A DNA stretch of 45,570 nucleotides from Flavobacteriales bacterium (GTDB taxonomy: Bacteria > Bacteroidota > Bacteroidia > Flavobacteriales > Flavobacteriaceae), in NCBI GenBank assembly GCA_018335925.1, contig JAGXRF010000113.1, positions 1 to 45,570 on the forward strand, written 5' to 3'. Shown here piece by piece: positions 32,296-40,842 of the stretch (positions are counted from its first letter, which is position 1; every line of letters starts with the position of its first letter). Under the pieces are notes generated by a model. It saw nothing but the letters and a program-made list of their open reading frames with translations, did not search any database and had not been told where the DNA came from. The translations under genes and the position numbers were made by a program.

Positions 32296-34515
32296 TTAGT
32301 CTTTGTATACCCTGGTTACTTTATCAATGCCGTCCACGTTTTTGATTTTTGAAATCAAATCTATTAGCACGGTATTGTTTGGAACAATCACACTAACTTG
32401 TCCTTTAAAAATTCCGGCTTCGGTGCTTAATGAAATACTTTGGATATTCACGGTCATTACGTTTGATATCACTCTTGTAAGCTCGTTGGTTAATCCTAAA
32501 ATATCCATTCCGGTAATGTACAAAATTGCTTTAAATTCTTCTTGGGTAGAGTCAATCCACTTGGCTGGAATGATCCTGTAAGCGTAGTTAGATTGCATGC
32601 TAATGGCATTCGGACAATCTTTTCGATGTACTTTGATGCCATCATTAATGGTTAAAAAACCAAAAACCTCATCACCAGGAATGGGGTTGCAACAATTGGA
32701 TAATTTATAATTCAATTTATCTTGATTAACTCCAAATACGAGTAAATCGTAGTTTTTAGTCAATTCGTTTTTCTGAATTTCTTCGGGAGCAACACTCGGA
32801 CTTCTTTTAATTTTATTTTTAAAGAAGTTAATCAAAGTATTGCTTTTTTGAGAAGCGAAATCTTTTAATTGTTGGTTGTCAATACTACCAATACCGACTT
32901 TGTAAAACAAATCCAAACTAGTTTTTAGTTTGAAAAAATTCACCAAATCGTTCACGGTATTTTCGTTTAAAGCCAGCTTTAAATGACGAAGTTTTCTGGC
33001 AAGAATTTCTTTGCCATCTTCGGCAATCTTCTTGGTATTCTCATTTAAAACGTTTTTGATTTTGGTTTTTGCACGACTAGTAGTTACAAAATCTAACCAT
33101 TGGGCATTGGGTTTTTGGTTTACAGAAGTAATCACTTCTACTTGGTCACCACTTTTTAATTCGTGGTTTAACGGAACTAATTTTCCATTTACCCGTGTTC
33201 CTCTGGTTTTGACTCCAATTTCTGAGTGGATGCTAAAAGCAAAATCTAAAGCGGTTGCTCCTTTTGGTAAGGATTTGATTTCTCCTTTCGGAGTAAAAAT
33301 GTAAATTTCCTTGGCATACAAGTTTAGCTTGAAATCTTCTACAAAATCTACCGCATTGCTTGAGGCATTTTCCAAAGCTTCTCGTAACAAATTCAACCAA
33401 GCATCTAAAGTATTCTCTTCTGAACTACCTTGTTTGTATTTATAGTGTGCAGCATACCCTTTTTCTGCAATTTCATCCATTCGTTCACTTCTAACCTGAA
33501 TTTCTACCCATCTTCCTTTTGGTCCCATTACGGTAATGTGTAAGGCTTCGTATCCTGTAGATTTAGGGGAAGAAATCCAATCTCGCAATCTACTCGGACT
33601 CGGACGATAATGATCCGTTACAATGGAATAGATTTTCCAAGCAAGAAATTTTTCGTCGTGTGGAGTAGATTTATATACAATTCGCAAGGCATACTTATCG
33701 TACACTTCGTCAAATGTGACTCCTTGCACTAACATTTTTCTACGAATGGAGTAAATAGATTTTGGTCTGCCTTTTAAAGTGTATTCAATTTTTTCTTCTG
33801 CTAACGATTGTTTTAAAACGTTGGCAATTTGTTCGATGTAAGCTTCTTGTTCTTGCTTACTTTCTTTCATTTTGCTTAAAATCTCTTGATAAACCTCAGG
33901 TTCGGTATACTTTAAACCAAGATCTTCCAATTGGGTTTTGATATTATATAAACCCAATCGATGTGCCAATGGTGCATAGATATATAAAGTTTCTGAGGCT
34001 ATTTTTGCTTGTTTATATGGCACCATCGATGACATGGTTTGCATGTTGTGCAATCTGTCTGCTAGTTTGATTAAAATTACCCGAACATCATCGTTAAGCG
34101 TCAACAACATTTTACGGAAATTTTCTGCTTGCATCGAAATTTCTTGGTCGGGAATTACTTTGGATATTTTGGTTAGCCCTTCTACCAATTTGGCAATTCT
34201 GGGGTTAAACATTCTTTCAATATCCTCCACAGTATATTCTGAGTCCTCTACCACATCATGCATCAATGCAGCAGCAATAGCAGTTGCTCCTAAACCAATT
34301 TCAGAGGCAACAATTTTTGCCACTGCAATAGGGTGAAAAATATATGCTTCACCTGATTTTCTGCGTTGGTCTTTGTGTGCATCTACTGCAACATCAAACG
34401 CTTTTCGGATGATTTTTTTGTCTTCGACAGATAACGTTTGGTAACTAATTTTTAAAAGTTCCTTATACTCTTTGGCAATTGCCTTGTTTTCTTGTTCCAA
34501 CTCCAATTCGGTCAT
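32296..34515 (-). CDS. rel: Bifunctional (p)ppGpp synthetase/hydrolase (Rel/SpoT)
   Basis: 739 residues that make and break the stringent-response alarmone. The HD hydrolase domain has His-61 ('FHPIAVAKIV') and the His-Asp pair at 86-87 ('ALMHDVVED'), so hydrolase activity should be intact. The synthetase domain contains 'GRPKSIYSIRRKM', 'DKYALRIVYKS' and 'TGYEALHITVMGPKGRWVEIQ'. TGS ('IYIFTPKGEIKSLPKGATALDFAF'), a helical/zinc-finger region with 'LSNCCNPIPGDEVFGFLT', and a C-terminal ACT domain follow. It is the only long Rel protein in the window. The 83-base gap to the upstream RNA methyltransferase gene contains a hairpin. Confidence 0.95.
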   Translation of the reverse strand: MTELELEQENKAIAKEYKELLKISYQTLSVEDKKIIRKAFDVAVDAHKDQRRKSGEAYIFHPIAVAKIVASEIGLGATAIAAALMHDVVEDSEYTVEDIERMFNPRIAKLVEGLTKISKVIPDQEISMQAENFRKMLLTLNDDVRVILIKLADRLHNMQTMSSMVPYKQAKIASETLYIYAPLAHRLGLYNIKTQLEDLGLKYTEPEVYQEILSKMKESKQEQEAYIEQIANVLKQSLAEEKIEYTLKGRPKSIYSIRRKMLVQGVTFDEVYDKYALRIVYKSTPHDEKFLAWKIYSIVTDHYRPSPSRLRDWISSPKSTGYEALHITVMGPKGRWVEIQVRSERMDEIAEKGYAAHYKYKQGSSEENTLDAWLNLLREALENASSNAVDFVEDFKLNLYAKEIYIFTPKGEIKSLPKGATALDFAFSIHSEIGVKTRGTRVNGKLVPLNHELKSGDQVEVITSVNQKPNAQWLDFVTTSRAKTKIKNVLNENTKKIAEDGKEILARKLRHLKLALNENTVNDLVNFFKLKTSLDLFYKVGIGSIDNQQLKDFASQKSNTLINFFKNKIKRSPSVAPEEIQKNELTKNYDLLVFGVNQDKLNYKLSNCCNPIPGDEVFGFLTINDGIKVHRKDCPNAISMQSNYAYRIIPAKWIDSTQEEFKAILYITGMDILGLTNELTRVISNVMTVNIQSISLSTEAGIFKGQVSVIVPNNTVLIDLISKIKNVDGIDKVTRVYKD

Positions 34516-34531
34516 AACGCTCTATACTTTT

Positions 34532-34554
34532 CAATCCTTAAAATTAAAGGATTG
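34532..34554 (-). promoter_or_regulatory. Hairpin in the rel leader
   Basis: Perfect 8-bp stem CAATCCTT / AAGGATTG with a 7-base loop, 16 bases before the rel ATG on the minus strand. No T run follows it, so it is more likely a leader structure than a terminator. Confidence 0.45.
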
Positions 34555-34598
34555 GAAGGAACTAAGCAAGGTCTTTGCAAAATATTTCAAACCAAAGT

Positions 34599-35381
34599 TT
34601 ATTCAAACTGCCTTTGCCTCTTGGCTTCATACAACAAAATGGCTGCTGCTACCGATACATTCATCGAGTCTACTTGCCCTAGCATAGGGATATGGATGTT
34701 TTGTTTGGCAAGGTTTCTCCAAAAATAAGACAAACCGACATCTTCGGTACCAACGGCAAAACAACAGGAGGTAGTATAGTTATTTTCGTTGTAACGATTG
34801 GAATTTTGTAAAGTAGCTGCGTACACCGGAATATTTTTTTGTTGCAAAAAAGTCGCTATTTCGTCATTACTGCCAACTACAATTTGGTTGGTAAAAATAC
34901 CTCCAACACTTGAACGAATAATATTTGGGTTGTAAAGATCGGTTTTGGGATTGGCAAATAAAACCAAATCGATTTTTGCGGCATCTGCTGTGCGAAGCAT
35001 GGCACCTACATTGCCTGGTTTTTCGATGCTTTCCATTAATAAAATCAATGGATTTTCTGGAAGCTTTACTTCCTCCATCAGAAGCGATTTTTGTTGAAAA
35101 ATACCAATCACACCTTCTGTGGAACCACGATAAGCTATTTTTTCAAATACATCGGAAGTTATTTCGATAATCTCTATGGCATTAATTTCGCCAGGTAACG
35201 AGAAAATTTCTGGAACAAAAAGCAAAGTTTGCAATACAAATTGGTTTTGTAATGCCAAGGTTAATTCTCTTGTTCCTTCTACCACAAACAAGTTTTCTTT
35301 TTTTCGTGTACGTGATTTTTCTTGCAATTGAAGGACTTGCTTGATGAAAGGGTTTTGAAGAGAAGAGATTTTTTTGTGCAT
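34599..35381 (-). CDS. TrmH/SpoU-family RNA methyltransferase
   Basis: 260 residues. A short N-terminal substrate-binding region with 'KEN-FVVEGTRE' type residues precedes the SPOUT catalytic domain. The three SpoU motifs are present: 'MESIEKPGNVGAMLRTADAA' (motif 1), 'FAVGTEDVGLS' (motif 2) and 'IPMLGQVDSMNVSVAAAILLYE' (motif 3), which form the SAM-binding trefoil knot. Enzymes of this type 2'-O-methylate a ribose in tRNA or rRNA; the exact nucleotide is unknown. It is upstream of rel on the same strand. An all-A/T hairpin includes its start codon. Confidence 0.9.
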   Translation of the reverse strand: MHKKISSLQNPFIKQVLQLQEKSRTRKKENLFVVEGTRELTLALQNQFVLQTLLFVPEIFSLPGEINAIEIIEITSDVFEKIAYRGSTEGVIGIFQQKSLLMEEVKLPENPLILLMESIEKPGNVGAMLRTADAAKIDLVLFANPKTDLYNPNIIRSSVGGIFTNQIVVGSNDEIATFLQQKNIPVYAATLQNSNRYNENNYTTSCCFAVGTEDVGLSYFWRNLAKQNIHIPMLGQVDSMNVSVAAAILLYEAKRQRQFE

Positions 35382-35402
35382 TTTAATTTTTTGAATTAAA
35401 AT
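35380..35402 (-). promoter_or_regulatory. A/T hairpin overlapping the RNA methyltransferase start codon
   Basis: On the minus strand ATTTTAATT and AATTAAAAT pair perfectly around a 5-base loop. The last two bases of the second arm are the first two of the ATG, so the start codon would be partly paired. Being all A-T, the stem is weak. Confidence 0.4.
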
Positions 35403-35439
35403 TTATAGATAATTATTTAGGATAAGTAGTTAGTGTAAG

Positions 35440-36528
35440 CTATACATTGTCCTCTAATATTTTTAATAAGCGATAATTTAAGTAAAGCTTTTCTTTTCCA
35501 ACTTTTTCAGATTTTAAAAAGCCATTATCTTCCAATGCAATTAGATAATTACCAACAGTTTTCAAATTTCCAATTTTTTCATCAATTAAATGTTGTCGTT
35601 TGGTGTATGGTAAGCGAAATAAGATTTCAATTAAGTCTTTGGAGTATATTTTTGGCAATTTATTTTTAATTTCTATTGCGGTTTCTTCCATTGCTTGGGT
35701 AATTTTATTTAACCTTTGCAAACCTTTTGAAGCAGTTATTTCAATCATATCTAACATGTATAAAATGTAATTTTCCCATTCATTTTTTTCAGTAACATTT
35801 CTCAATAAGTGATAATATTCCTTTTTGTTTTTAATGATGTACTCACTTAGGTATAATGCAGGTGTGCTTAACAATCCAGAAAGTTTAAGGTATAATAACA
35901 ATAAAATTCTGCCAGTTCTTCCGTTACCATCAGCAAAAGGGTGAATTGCTTCAAACTGATAATGAATGATTGCCATTTTGATTAATGGATCTACAGTGTC
36001 ATTTTTATGTATGAATTTTTCTAAGTTTGCTAGTTTTTCTCGTATTGTATCTTCACCACTTGGCGGAGTATAAATTATTTCACCATTGGGATTACTTAAT
36101 GTTGTTCCCAGTGTTTTGCGAATAGAAGCATTGTTTTGTTTGATACACTGAACAATTTTAATGCAAAGATTGGTGGTAATGAAAGGTCTTTCTTTTAATT
36201 CTTCTAATCCCAGCCAAAGTGCTTGCTTATAACTTAAAACCTCTTTTGTAGCAGCGTTTTCAATTTTTCTCTCTGCGATGAAAGATTTGTATAGCTCATC
36301 GTTTGTTGTAATAATGTTTTCAACTTCCGAGCTAGCTTTTGCCTCTTGTAAATAAATAGTGTCTAAAAAAAGTGTAGGATTTGGTAAATTGAGTAAAGTT
36401 CCGTTAAGTTGGGCCAATGCTCTTCCGGCTGAAATGGTTTTTCTTAGTATTTTTTTTGTTTCAATATCTGCCAATGGAGGTAACAATGGCAAGTTGTTAT
36501 AAGGAACTTTTCGGTCAAATTTTTCCAT
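35440..36528 (-). CDS. Fic-family protein (probable AMP transferase) with winged-helix tail
   Basis: 362 residues. The Fic/DOC N-terminal region includes the inhibitory helix motif 'SSEVEN' at 66-71 (S-x3-E-N, Glu-70), as in class II Fic proteins that keep themselves inactive. The catalytic motif 'HPFADGNGRTGR' is at 196-207 and complete, so AMP transfer to a protein hydroxyl is likely. The C-terminus ('IGNLKTVGNYLIALEDNGFLKSEK') is a winged-helix-like domain. I start at the ATG at 36528; a TTG three codons earlier lies in the -7 element. There is no antitoxin gene beside it, and self-inhibition makes one unnecessary. Confidence 0.9.
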   Translation of the reverse strand: MEKFDRKVPYNNLPLLPPLADIETKKILRKTISAGRALAQLNGTLLNLPNPTLFLDTIYLQEAKASSEVENIITTNDELYKSFIAERKIENAATKEVLSYKQALWLGLEELKERPFITTNLCIKIVQCIKQNNASIRKTLGTTLSNPNGEIIYTPPSGEDTIREKLANLEKFIHKNDTVDPLIKMAIIHYQFEAIHPFADGNGRTGRILLLLYLKLSGLLSTPALYLSEYIIKNKKEYYHLLRNVTEKNEWENYILYMLDMIEITASKGLQRLNKITQAMEETAIEIKNKLPKIYSKDLIEILFRLPYTKRQHLIDEKIGNLKTVGNYLIALEDNGFLKSEKVGKEKLYLNYRLLKILEDNV

Positions 36529-36534
36529 AGTACA

Positions 36535-36568
36535 CAAAAGTAAAATTTACGCTTATAGTTTAAACAAA
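36535..36568 (-). promoter_or_regulatory. -33/-7 promoter of the fic gene, abutting its start
   Basis: On the minus strand TTTG (36568-36565), 22 bases, then TACTTTTG (36542-36535), six bases before the ATG. A second -7-like TACCTTTG (36572-36565) upstream would give a leader of about 30 bases instead. Confidence 0.6.
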
Positions 36569-36705
36569 GGTAAAAATAACAAATAATTACTCTTGTTTAG
36601 TAAGTTAAAGTAAAAAACACTTTTGCTTGATTTTTAACTATCATTTCGATTAGGTATTTAAGTCGAAATTTAAAATTTATTGTACTTTTCAATTGGATAA
36701 GTTCT

Positions 36706-37056
36706 TTACTTTATATAAGCTTCTGGGATAATGTGTTTTTTTTTAATTTGTATATTATTGCATTTATTTTTTTCATACCATTCAATCCATTTTTTACGGT
36801 CCTTTTCGTAAACACCAAAAGGATATGTTCGGGAATAATTCATAATTTCATTTGTTGAAGTTGGAGCATAGTTTGAAATGAAGATTACTGATTGTATAAA
36901 TTTTTCACCATGAAAAATAGTTATATTTTGATCAATATTTGCTATATGTGAAAAAAACAATTTTTTAAATTTTTGATTTTCATTACACTCAATTTTTGAT
37001 TTAGAAACATTACATGATACTAAAAATATGGCAATGAAAATTGAAATTTTTCTCAT
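36706..37056 (-). CDS. Small predicted lipoprotein, unknown function
   Basis: 116 residues starting 'MRKISIFIAIFLVSC', a good lipobox with the lipidated Cys at 15. The mature part is charged, with two further cysteines ('IECNENQKF' and 'NKCNNIQIKKKH') and aromatic residues around 'SRTYPFGVYEKDRKKWIEWYEK'. I recognise no family. It lies alone between the Fic gene and the DUF58/MoxR cluster, with AT-rich gaps on both sides, and its local base composition is even more AT-rich than its neighbours. It could be an accessory gene. Confidence 0.55.
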   Translation of the reverse strand: MRKISIFIAIFLVSCNVSKSKIECNENQKFKKLFFSHIANIDQNITIFHGEKFIQSVIFISNYAPTSTNEIMNYSRTYPFGVYEKDRKKWIEWYEKNKCNNIQIKKKHIIPEAYIK

Positions 37057-37201
37057 AAAAAATAGGTCAAGTTTTTTAAGATTAGTTTTGAACTTTATTC
37101 ACTGGAAAGATTCTACTGTAAACTCAAGATGTAAAAAAAACTGTAATGATTGAAAAGCTTTTAGATTCAATTAGTTATTTCCAAAACAATTAATTTTGCA
37201 T

Positions 37202-38536
37202 CTATAAAATCCCTCTCGCTTTTATTTCTAGATACTTATTGATGCTTTCTAACGTTAAATCTTTTGGTTCGGTTAGCAAAGTATAAATACCGTATTTTTT
37301 GAGCTCTTGTACAATTAGTTTTTTTTCTTGCATGAATTTTTCAGCAATTACTTGGTCATATATTTCTTGCACATTGGCAGGTTTCTTTTGTATGATTTCG
37401 TTGAGTTCGGTATTTTTAAAGAATACCACCACTAGTAAATGACTTTTTGCAATTCCTTTTAAATAAGGCAGTTGTCGATATAACCCATCTAAGGTTTCAA
37501 AATTAGTATAAAGCAAAAGTAAACTACGTTGGTTTAAATTTCGTTTGATGTCAACATATAATCGACTAAAATCACTTTCAAAAAAATCGGTCTGAATGTG
37601 GTATAAATTTTCCATCAATCGTTGCATTTGTCCAGATCTTCTTTCGGCTGCCACTCGGTTTTCTACTTTTTTAGAAAATGTAAACATCCCGGCTCTATCC
37701 TGTTTTTTCAAAATCACATTGCTCAAAACCAAGGTGGCATTGATGGCATAATCTAACAAACTCAGACCTTCAAAAGGCATTTTCATTACCCTTCCTTTGT
37801 CGATAATCATGTAAATAGATTGCGATTTTTCGTCTTGAAATTGGTTTACCATCAATTGGTTTTTCTTAGCAGTAGCTTTCCAATTCAAGGTACGAATGTC
37901 ATCGCCTTGCACGTATTCCTTGATTTGCTCAAACTCCATGGTATGGCCAATTCTTCTGATTTTTTTGATGCCATATTGCAATAATTGATTGGAAAAAGCC
38001 ATCAAGTCGTATTTTCGAAGCTGTATAAACGAAGGGTAGGTAGGAACCATTTGCTCTCCAGCCATTTGGTATCTTCTGCTTGCCAAGCCTAGTACACTGG
38101 AAACATACACATTTAATTTTCCGAAATAATATTCTCCTCTTTCTGTTGGTCGTAAATAGTATTGCAAAGCATCTGCACTTTGGGCTTTGATTTTTCTTTG
38201 GATGTTAAACTCACGCATTTGAAATTGAAATGGCACTTCATCAATCAAAATCGTATGAATGGTAAAGGAATAGTAATTTTCTAAGTGAATTTCAATCGCA
38301 TTTTGGTCGCCATTGGAGAGTTTTTCTGGCAATTTTCGGTAAACACTTATTCCTTTTTTTGGAAGAAATAACAATGTTATTTCCAGCACAAAAACAAAAG
38401 CCAATCCCATCCAAAGCAACCAAGCTGCTTGGTATAAAAACGGAAAAAAGAAACTACTGCACAACAGGGTGGTAACAGCAATTCCGAGATAGTAAAATCG
38501 GTTGTGGATATACAGGCTTTTGAAAAATCGCTTCAT
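37202..38536 (-). CDS. DUF58-domain membrane protein, MoxR partner
   Basis: 444 residues: two N-terminal helices at about 18-53, then a beta-rich region and the DUF58 core 'FEQIKEYVQGDDIRTLNWKATAKKNQLMVNQF', here in two stretches, and a vWA-like domain starting 'SIYMIIDKGRVM'. The MIDAS-type DxSxS of many relatives is replaced by Asp-Lys-Gly, so classical metal binding at that point is doubtful. DUF58 proteins sit beside MoxR ATPases in many bacteria and may be their adaptor or substrate. I start at 'MKRFFKSLYIHN' (38536) since a longer frame would overlap the MoxR end. It is the last gene of the cluster. Confidence 0.88.
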   Translation of the reverse strand: MKRFFKSLYIHNRFYYLGIAVTTLLCSSFFFPFLYQAAWLLWMGLAFVFVLEITLLFLPKKGISVYRKLPEKLSNGDQNAIEIHLENYYSFTIHTILIDEVPFQFQMREFNIQRKIKAQSADALQYYLRPTERGEYYFGKLNVYVSSVLGLASRRYQMAGEQMVPTYPSFIQLRKYDLMAFSNQLLQYGIKKIRRIGHTMEFEQIKEYVQGDDIRTLNWKATAKKNQLMVNQFQDEKSQSIYMIIDKGRVMKMPFEGLSLLDYAINATLVLSNVILKKQDRAGMFTFSKKVENRVAAERRSGQMQRLMENLYHIQTDFFESDFSRLYVDIKRNLNQRSLLLLYTNFETLDGLYRQLPYLKGIAKSHLLVVVFFKNTELNEIIQKKPANVQEIYDQVIAEKFMQEKKLIVQELKKYGIYTLLTEPKDLTLESINKYLEIKARGIL

Positions 38537-38558
38537 AAGGGTTGGAGTTCTAAGAGTT

Positions 38559-39557
38559 TTATCTCGGAATTTCAATCATTTCTAAAATCTGGTGTATGAT
38601 TTGTTTAGAAGTTACACCTTCCATTTCTCTTTCCGGGGTTACCATCACACGGTGATGTAATACTGGTAGGGCAGCTTGTTTGATGTCTTCCGGAGTAACA
38701 AAATCTCTGCCATGTAATGCGGCAAATCCTTTAGAGGCATGTAAAATTGCAATAGAAGCACGAGGAGAAGCTCCTAAATACAAAAATGCATTTTCTCGGG
38801 TTTGTTGTACAATTTTAGCAATGTATTCCAATAACGATTTTTCGATGGTAACTTGGTTTACCAAAGCTTGAATTTCGATGATTTTGCTTGCTTGCAAGCT
38901 GCTTTCTACCAAATTAATTTTGGCTTCGTTACCTAATTGATGCTCTTTTTCGAGCAATAAAATTTCTTCTTCTAACTTAGGGTAATCGATATTGATTTTA
39001 AATAAAAATCTATCTAATTGTGCTTCTGGCAATCGATAGGTTCCTTCTTGTTCAATTGGGTTTTGGGTAGCGATTACCAAAAAAGGTTTTTCCATGATAT
39101 AGGTGGTACCATCCATGGTAATTTGACGTTCTTCCATTACTTCAAATAAAGCTGCTTGAGTTTTAGCTGGAGCACGGTTGATTTCGTCAATCAAAACCAA
39201 ATTAGAAAAAATTGGTCCTTTTTTGAATTCAAATTCTGATTTTTTTAAGTCAAATACCGAAGTTCCCAAAATGTCTGAGGGCATCAAATCAGGGGTAAAC
39301 TGAATTCTACTAAAAGGTACTTGGATGCTCTTTGCCAATAATTTTGCGATCAAAGTTTTGGCTACTCCAGGAACACCCTCCAATAAAATGTGGCCGTTGG
39401 TTAGCAGTGCCACCAACATTTGATCTATTACGTGGTGTTGTCCAACTACTACTTTGCTCAATTCTCCTCTAATCGCATCTAAACTTTCTTTGATAGGTTG
39501 TAAATTAATTCGCGATTCAAAATGTAATTCTTCTGATTGTTGGTTTTGTTCTTCCAT
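38559..39557 (-). CDS. MoxR-family AAA+ ATPase
   Basis: 332 residues from 'MEEQNQQSEE'. Walker A 'GVPGVAKT' at 61-68, Walker B 'LVLIDEINRA' at about 123-132, the MoxR-typical 'FEVMEERQITMDG', the sensor block 'FLVIATQNPIEQEGTYRLPEAQLDRF' (in two parts here: 'IATQNPIEQEGTYRLPEAQ' and 'LDRFLFKI') and the C-terminal helical lid 'LYLGASPRASIAILHASKG'. MoxR proteins are chaperone-like ATPases that mature or remodel protein complexes. I start at the second Met since it sits seven bases after the DUF4350 stop. Its partners DUF58, DUF4350 and DUF4129 flank it. Confidence 0.95.
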   Translation of the reverse strand: MEEQNQQSEELHFESRINLQPIKESLDAIRGELSKVVVGQHHVIDQMLVALLTNGHILLEGVPGVAKTLIAKLLAKSIQVPFSRIQFTPDLMPSDILGTSVFDLKKSEFEFKKGPIFSNLVLIDEINRAPAKTQAALFEVMEERQITMDGTTYIMEKPFLVIATQNPIEQEGTYRLPEAQLDRFLFKINIDYPKLEEEILLLEKEHQLGNEAKINLVESSLQASKIIEIQALVNQVTIEKSLLEYIAKIVQQTRENAFLYLGASPRASIAILHASKGFAALHGRDFVTPEDIKQAALPVLHHRVMVTPEREMEGVTSKQIIHQILEMIEIPR

Positions 39558-39564
39558 AGTTATT

Positions 39565-40842
39565 TTAGTTTTCCAATAGTTGGTTAATAGCATCGTTTAA
39601 AGCAATCAAATCGGCTTCGGTTGCTGTAGTTTGTTTTTGGTGTTTTTGTATAAGTTGTATTACTAGTCGTACTTTCTCCTCTGACTTTCCGGTTTTTGCT
39701 TGCAGTTTTCTGTTAAAATCTTCGTTTAAAATAGTGGTATCCAACCAATACTCAGAACGTACTTTTTCTAAAAAGTATTGGATTTTTTTGGACATTAAAT
39801 CGTAATGGTCTTTTTCTTGAAAATACAAATTCCCAATGGTTTTGGTAAAATCAACCGTAGTGTTGTTTATAGGTGGGATAATCGGAACCACACGTTGTTT
39901 TCGTTTGGCTGAGAATAGCATGAAAATAGCGAGTAATATCCATCCCATATACCAACTCCATCGTAAAGGAGCATGTTCTTTAACAAATCGCAACGGATGA
40001 CGTGAAATAAATGTTCCGGTTTGGTCTTTTACCATCCAAAGAATTTTTTGGTTGGGTAGGATGGATAGGGTCGACTGCGTTAATTGGTAGTGATTGTCTT
40101 TTAGCAATTCGTAATTGGTAAATAGTACCGGATACAAATGCAACCAAATTTTGCCTTTGCCATAAGGGATTTCTGCAAAATATATGTTTTGAGAGTTTTT
40201 GTAGTTGAATGTACCCAATGATTTTGCGCTAACACTATCTTTCCAAGTGAAATGTCCTGCATGGAATTCTTTGGTTAAGTAAAAAGATGGTTTGGAACCT
40301 TTGACAGAAAACAAGGCCGAATCTCCAACCGACCATTTTCTAGTTTGTTGGATGCCTAAACTGTCAAGTAAATTTCTAGGAAAAAACTCGCCACTTAAAA
40401 AAGCATTGCCACCATTTTTAATGTATTGTAAAAGCTTTTTGGTAGAACTCGGATCGATATTGAAGTCTTTGTTGATATATAACCAAGTATTTTGGGTTCT
40501 TAAAATACTGTCTTGTGCTTCTACTTCGTTCCCAAACTCATCATAAGTTACATATTCTTCGGTGTATTCGAAAGTTTCTTCGTTGTAATTTTCAATTAAT
40601 TCGGTTCGATAATTGGGGGTTAAATATTCAAAAATGGTTTGGTCACTAACTTGTTTTAAAGAATCTTTCGGAAACATGGCAGGAAGTTCGTTATTCAAAA
40701 CCAATAAACCAAGGGGACTCTTTTTGTTTAATTGGTAGTAAGGAGTCCAGTCAATGGGTTTTGGTCGAGTGTAATCTACCCAAACAATCAAGCCAAGTAC
40801 TAGGATTAAAAAGAGGATATATATTTTTAATGTTCGACTCAT
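39565..40842 (-). CDS. DUF4350-domain membrane protein
   Basis: 425 residues. An N-terminal helix at about 7-22 ('IYILFLILVLGLIVWV') is followed by an extracytoplasmic DUF4350 region with 'KKSPLGLLVLNNELPAMFP', 'LLQYIKNGGNAFLSGEFFP' and 'EIPYGKGKIWLHLYPVLFTNYEL', and a second helix at about 302-318 ('WYMGWILLAIFMLFSA'). A cytoplasmic tail of about 105 residues contains 'GNLYFQEKDHYDLMSKKIQYF'. The domain is related to GldG-type ABC-associated folds by pattern only. The start overlaps the DUF4129 stop by four bases, indicating coupling. Function is unknown. Confidence 0.85.
   Translation of the reverse strand: MSRTLKIYILFLILVLGLIVWVDYTRPKPIDWTPYYQLNKKSPLGLLVLNNELPAMFPKDSLKQVSDQTIFEYLTPNYRTELIENYNEETFEYTEEYVTYDEFGNEVEAQDSILRTQNTWLYINKDFNIDPSSTKKLLQYIKNGGNAFLSGEFFPRNLLDSLGIQQTRKWSVGDSALFSVKGSKPSFYLTKEFHAGHFTWKDSVSAKSLGTFNYKNSQNIYFAEIPYGKGKIWLHLYPVLFTNYELLKDNHYQLTQSTLSILPNQKILWMVKDQTGTFISRHPLRFVKEHAPLRWSWYMGWILLAIFMLFSAKRKQRVVPIIPPINNTTVDFTKTIGNLYFQEKDHYDLMSKKIQYFLEKVRSEYWLDTTILNEDFNRKLQAKTGKSEEKVRLVIQLIQKHQKQTTATEADLIALNDAINQLLEN

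Noticed and set aside
35440..36528. Fic protein as part of a toxin-antitoxin pair
   Set aside because: It carries its own inhibitory helix motif and no small antitoxin gene adjoins it.
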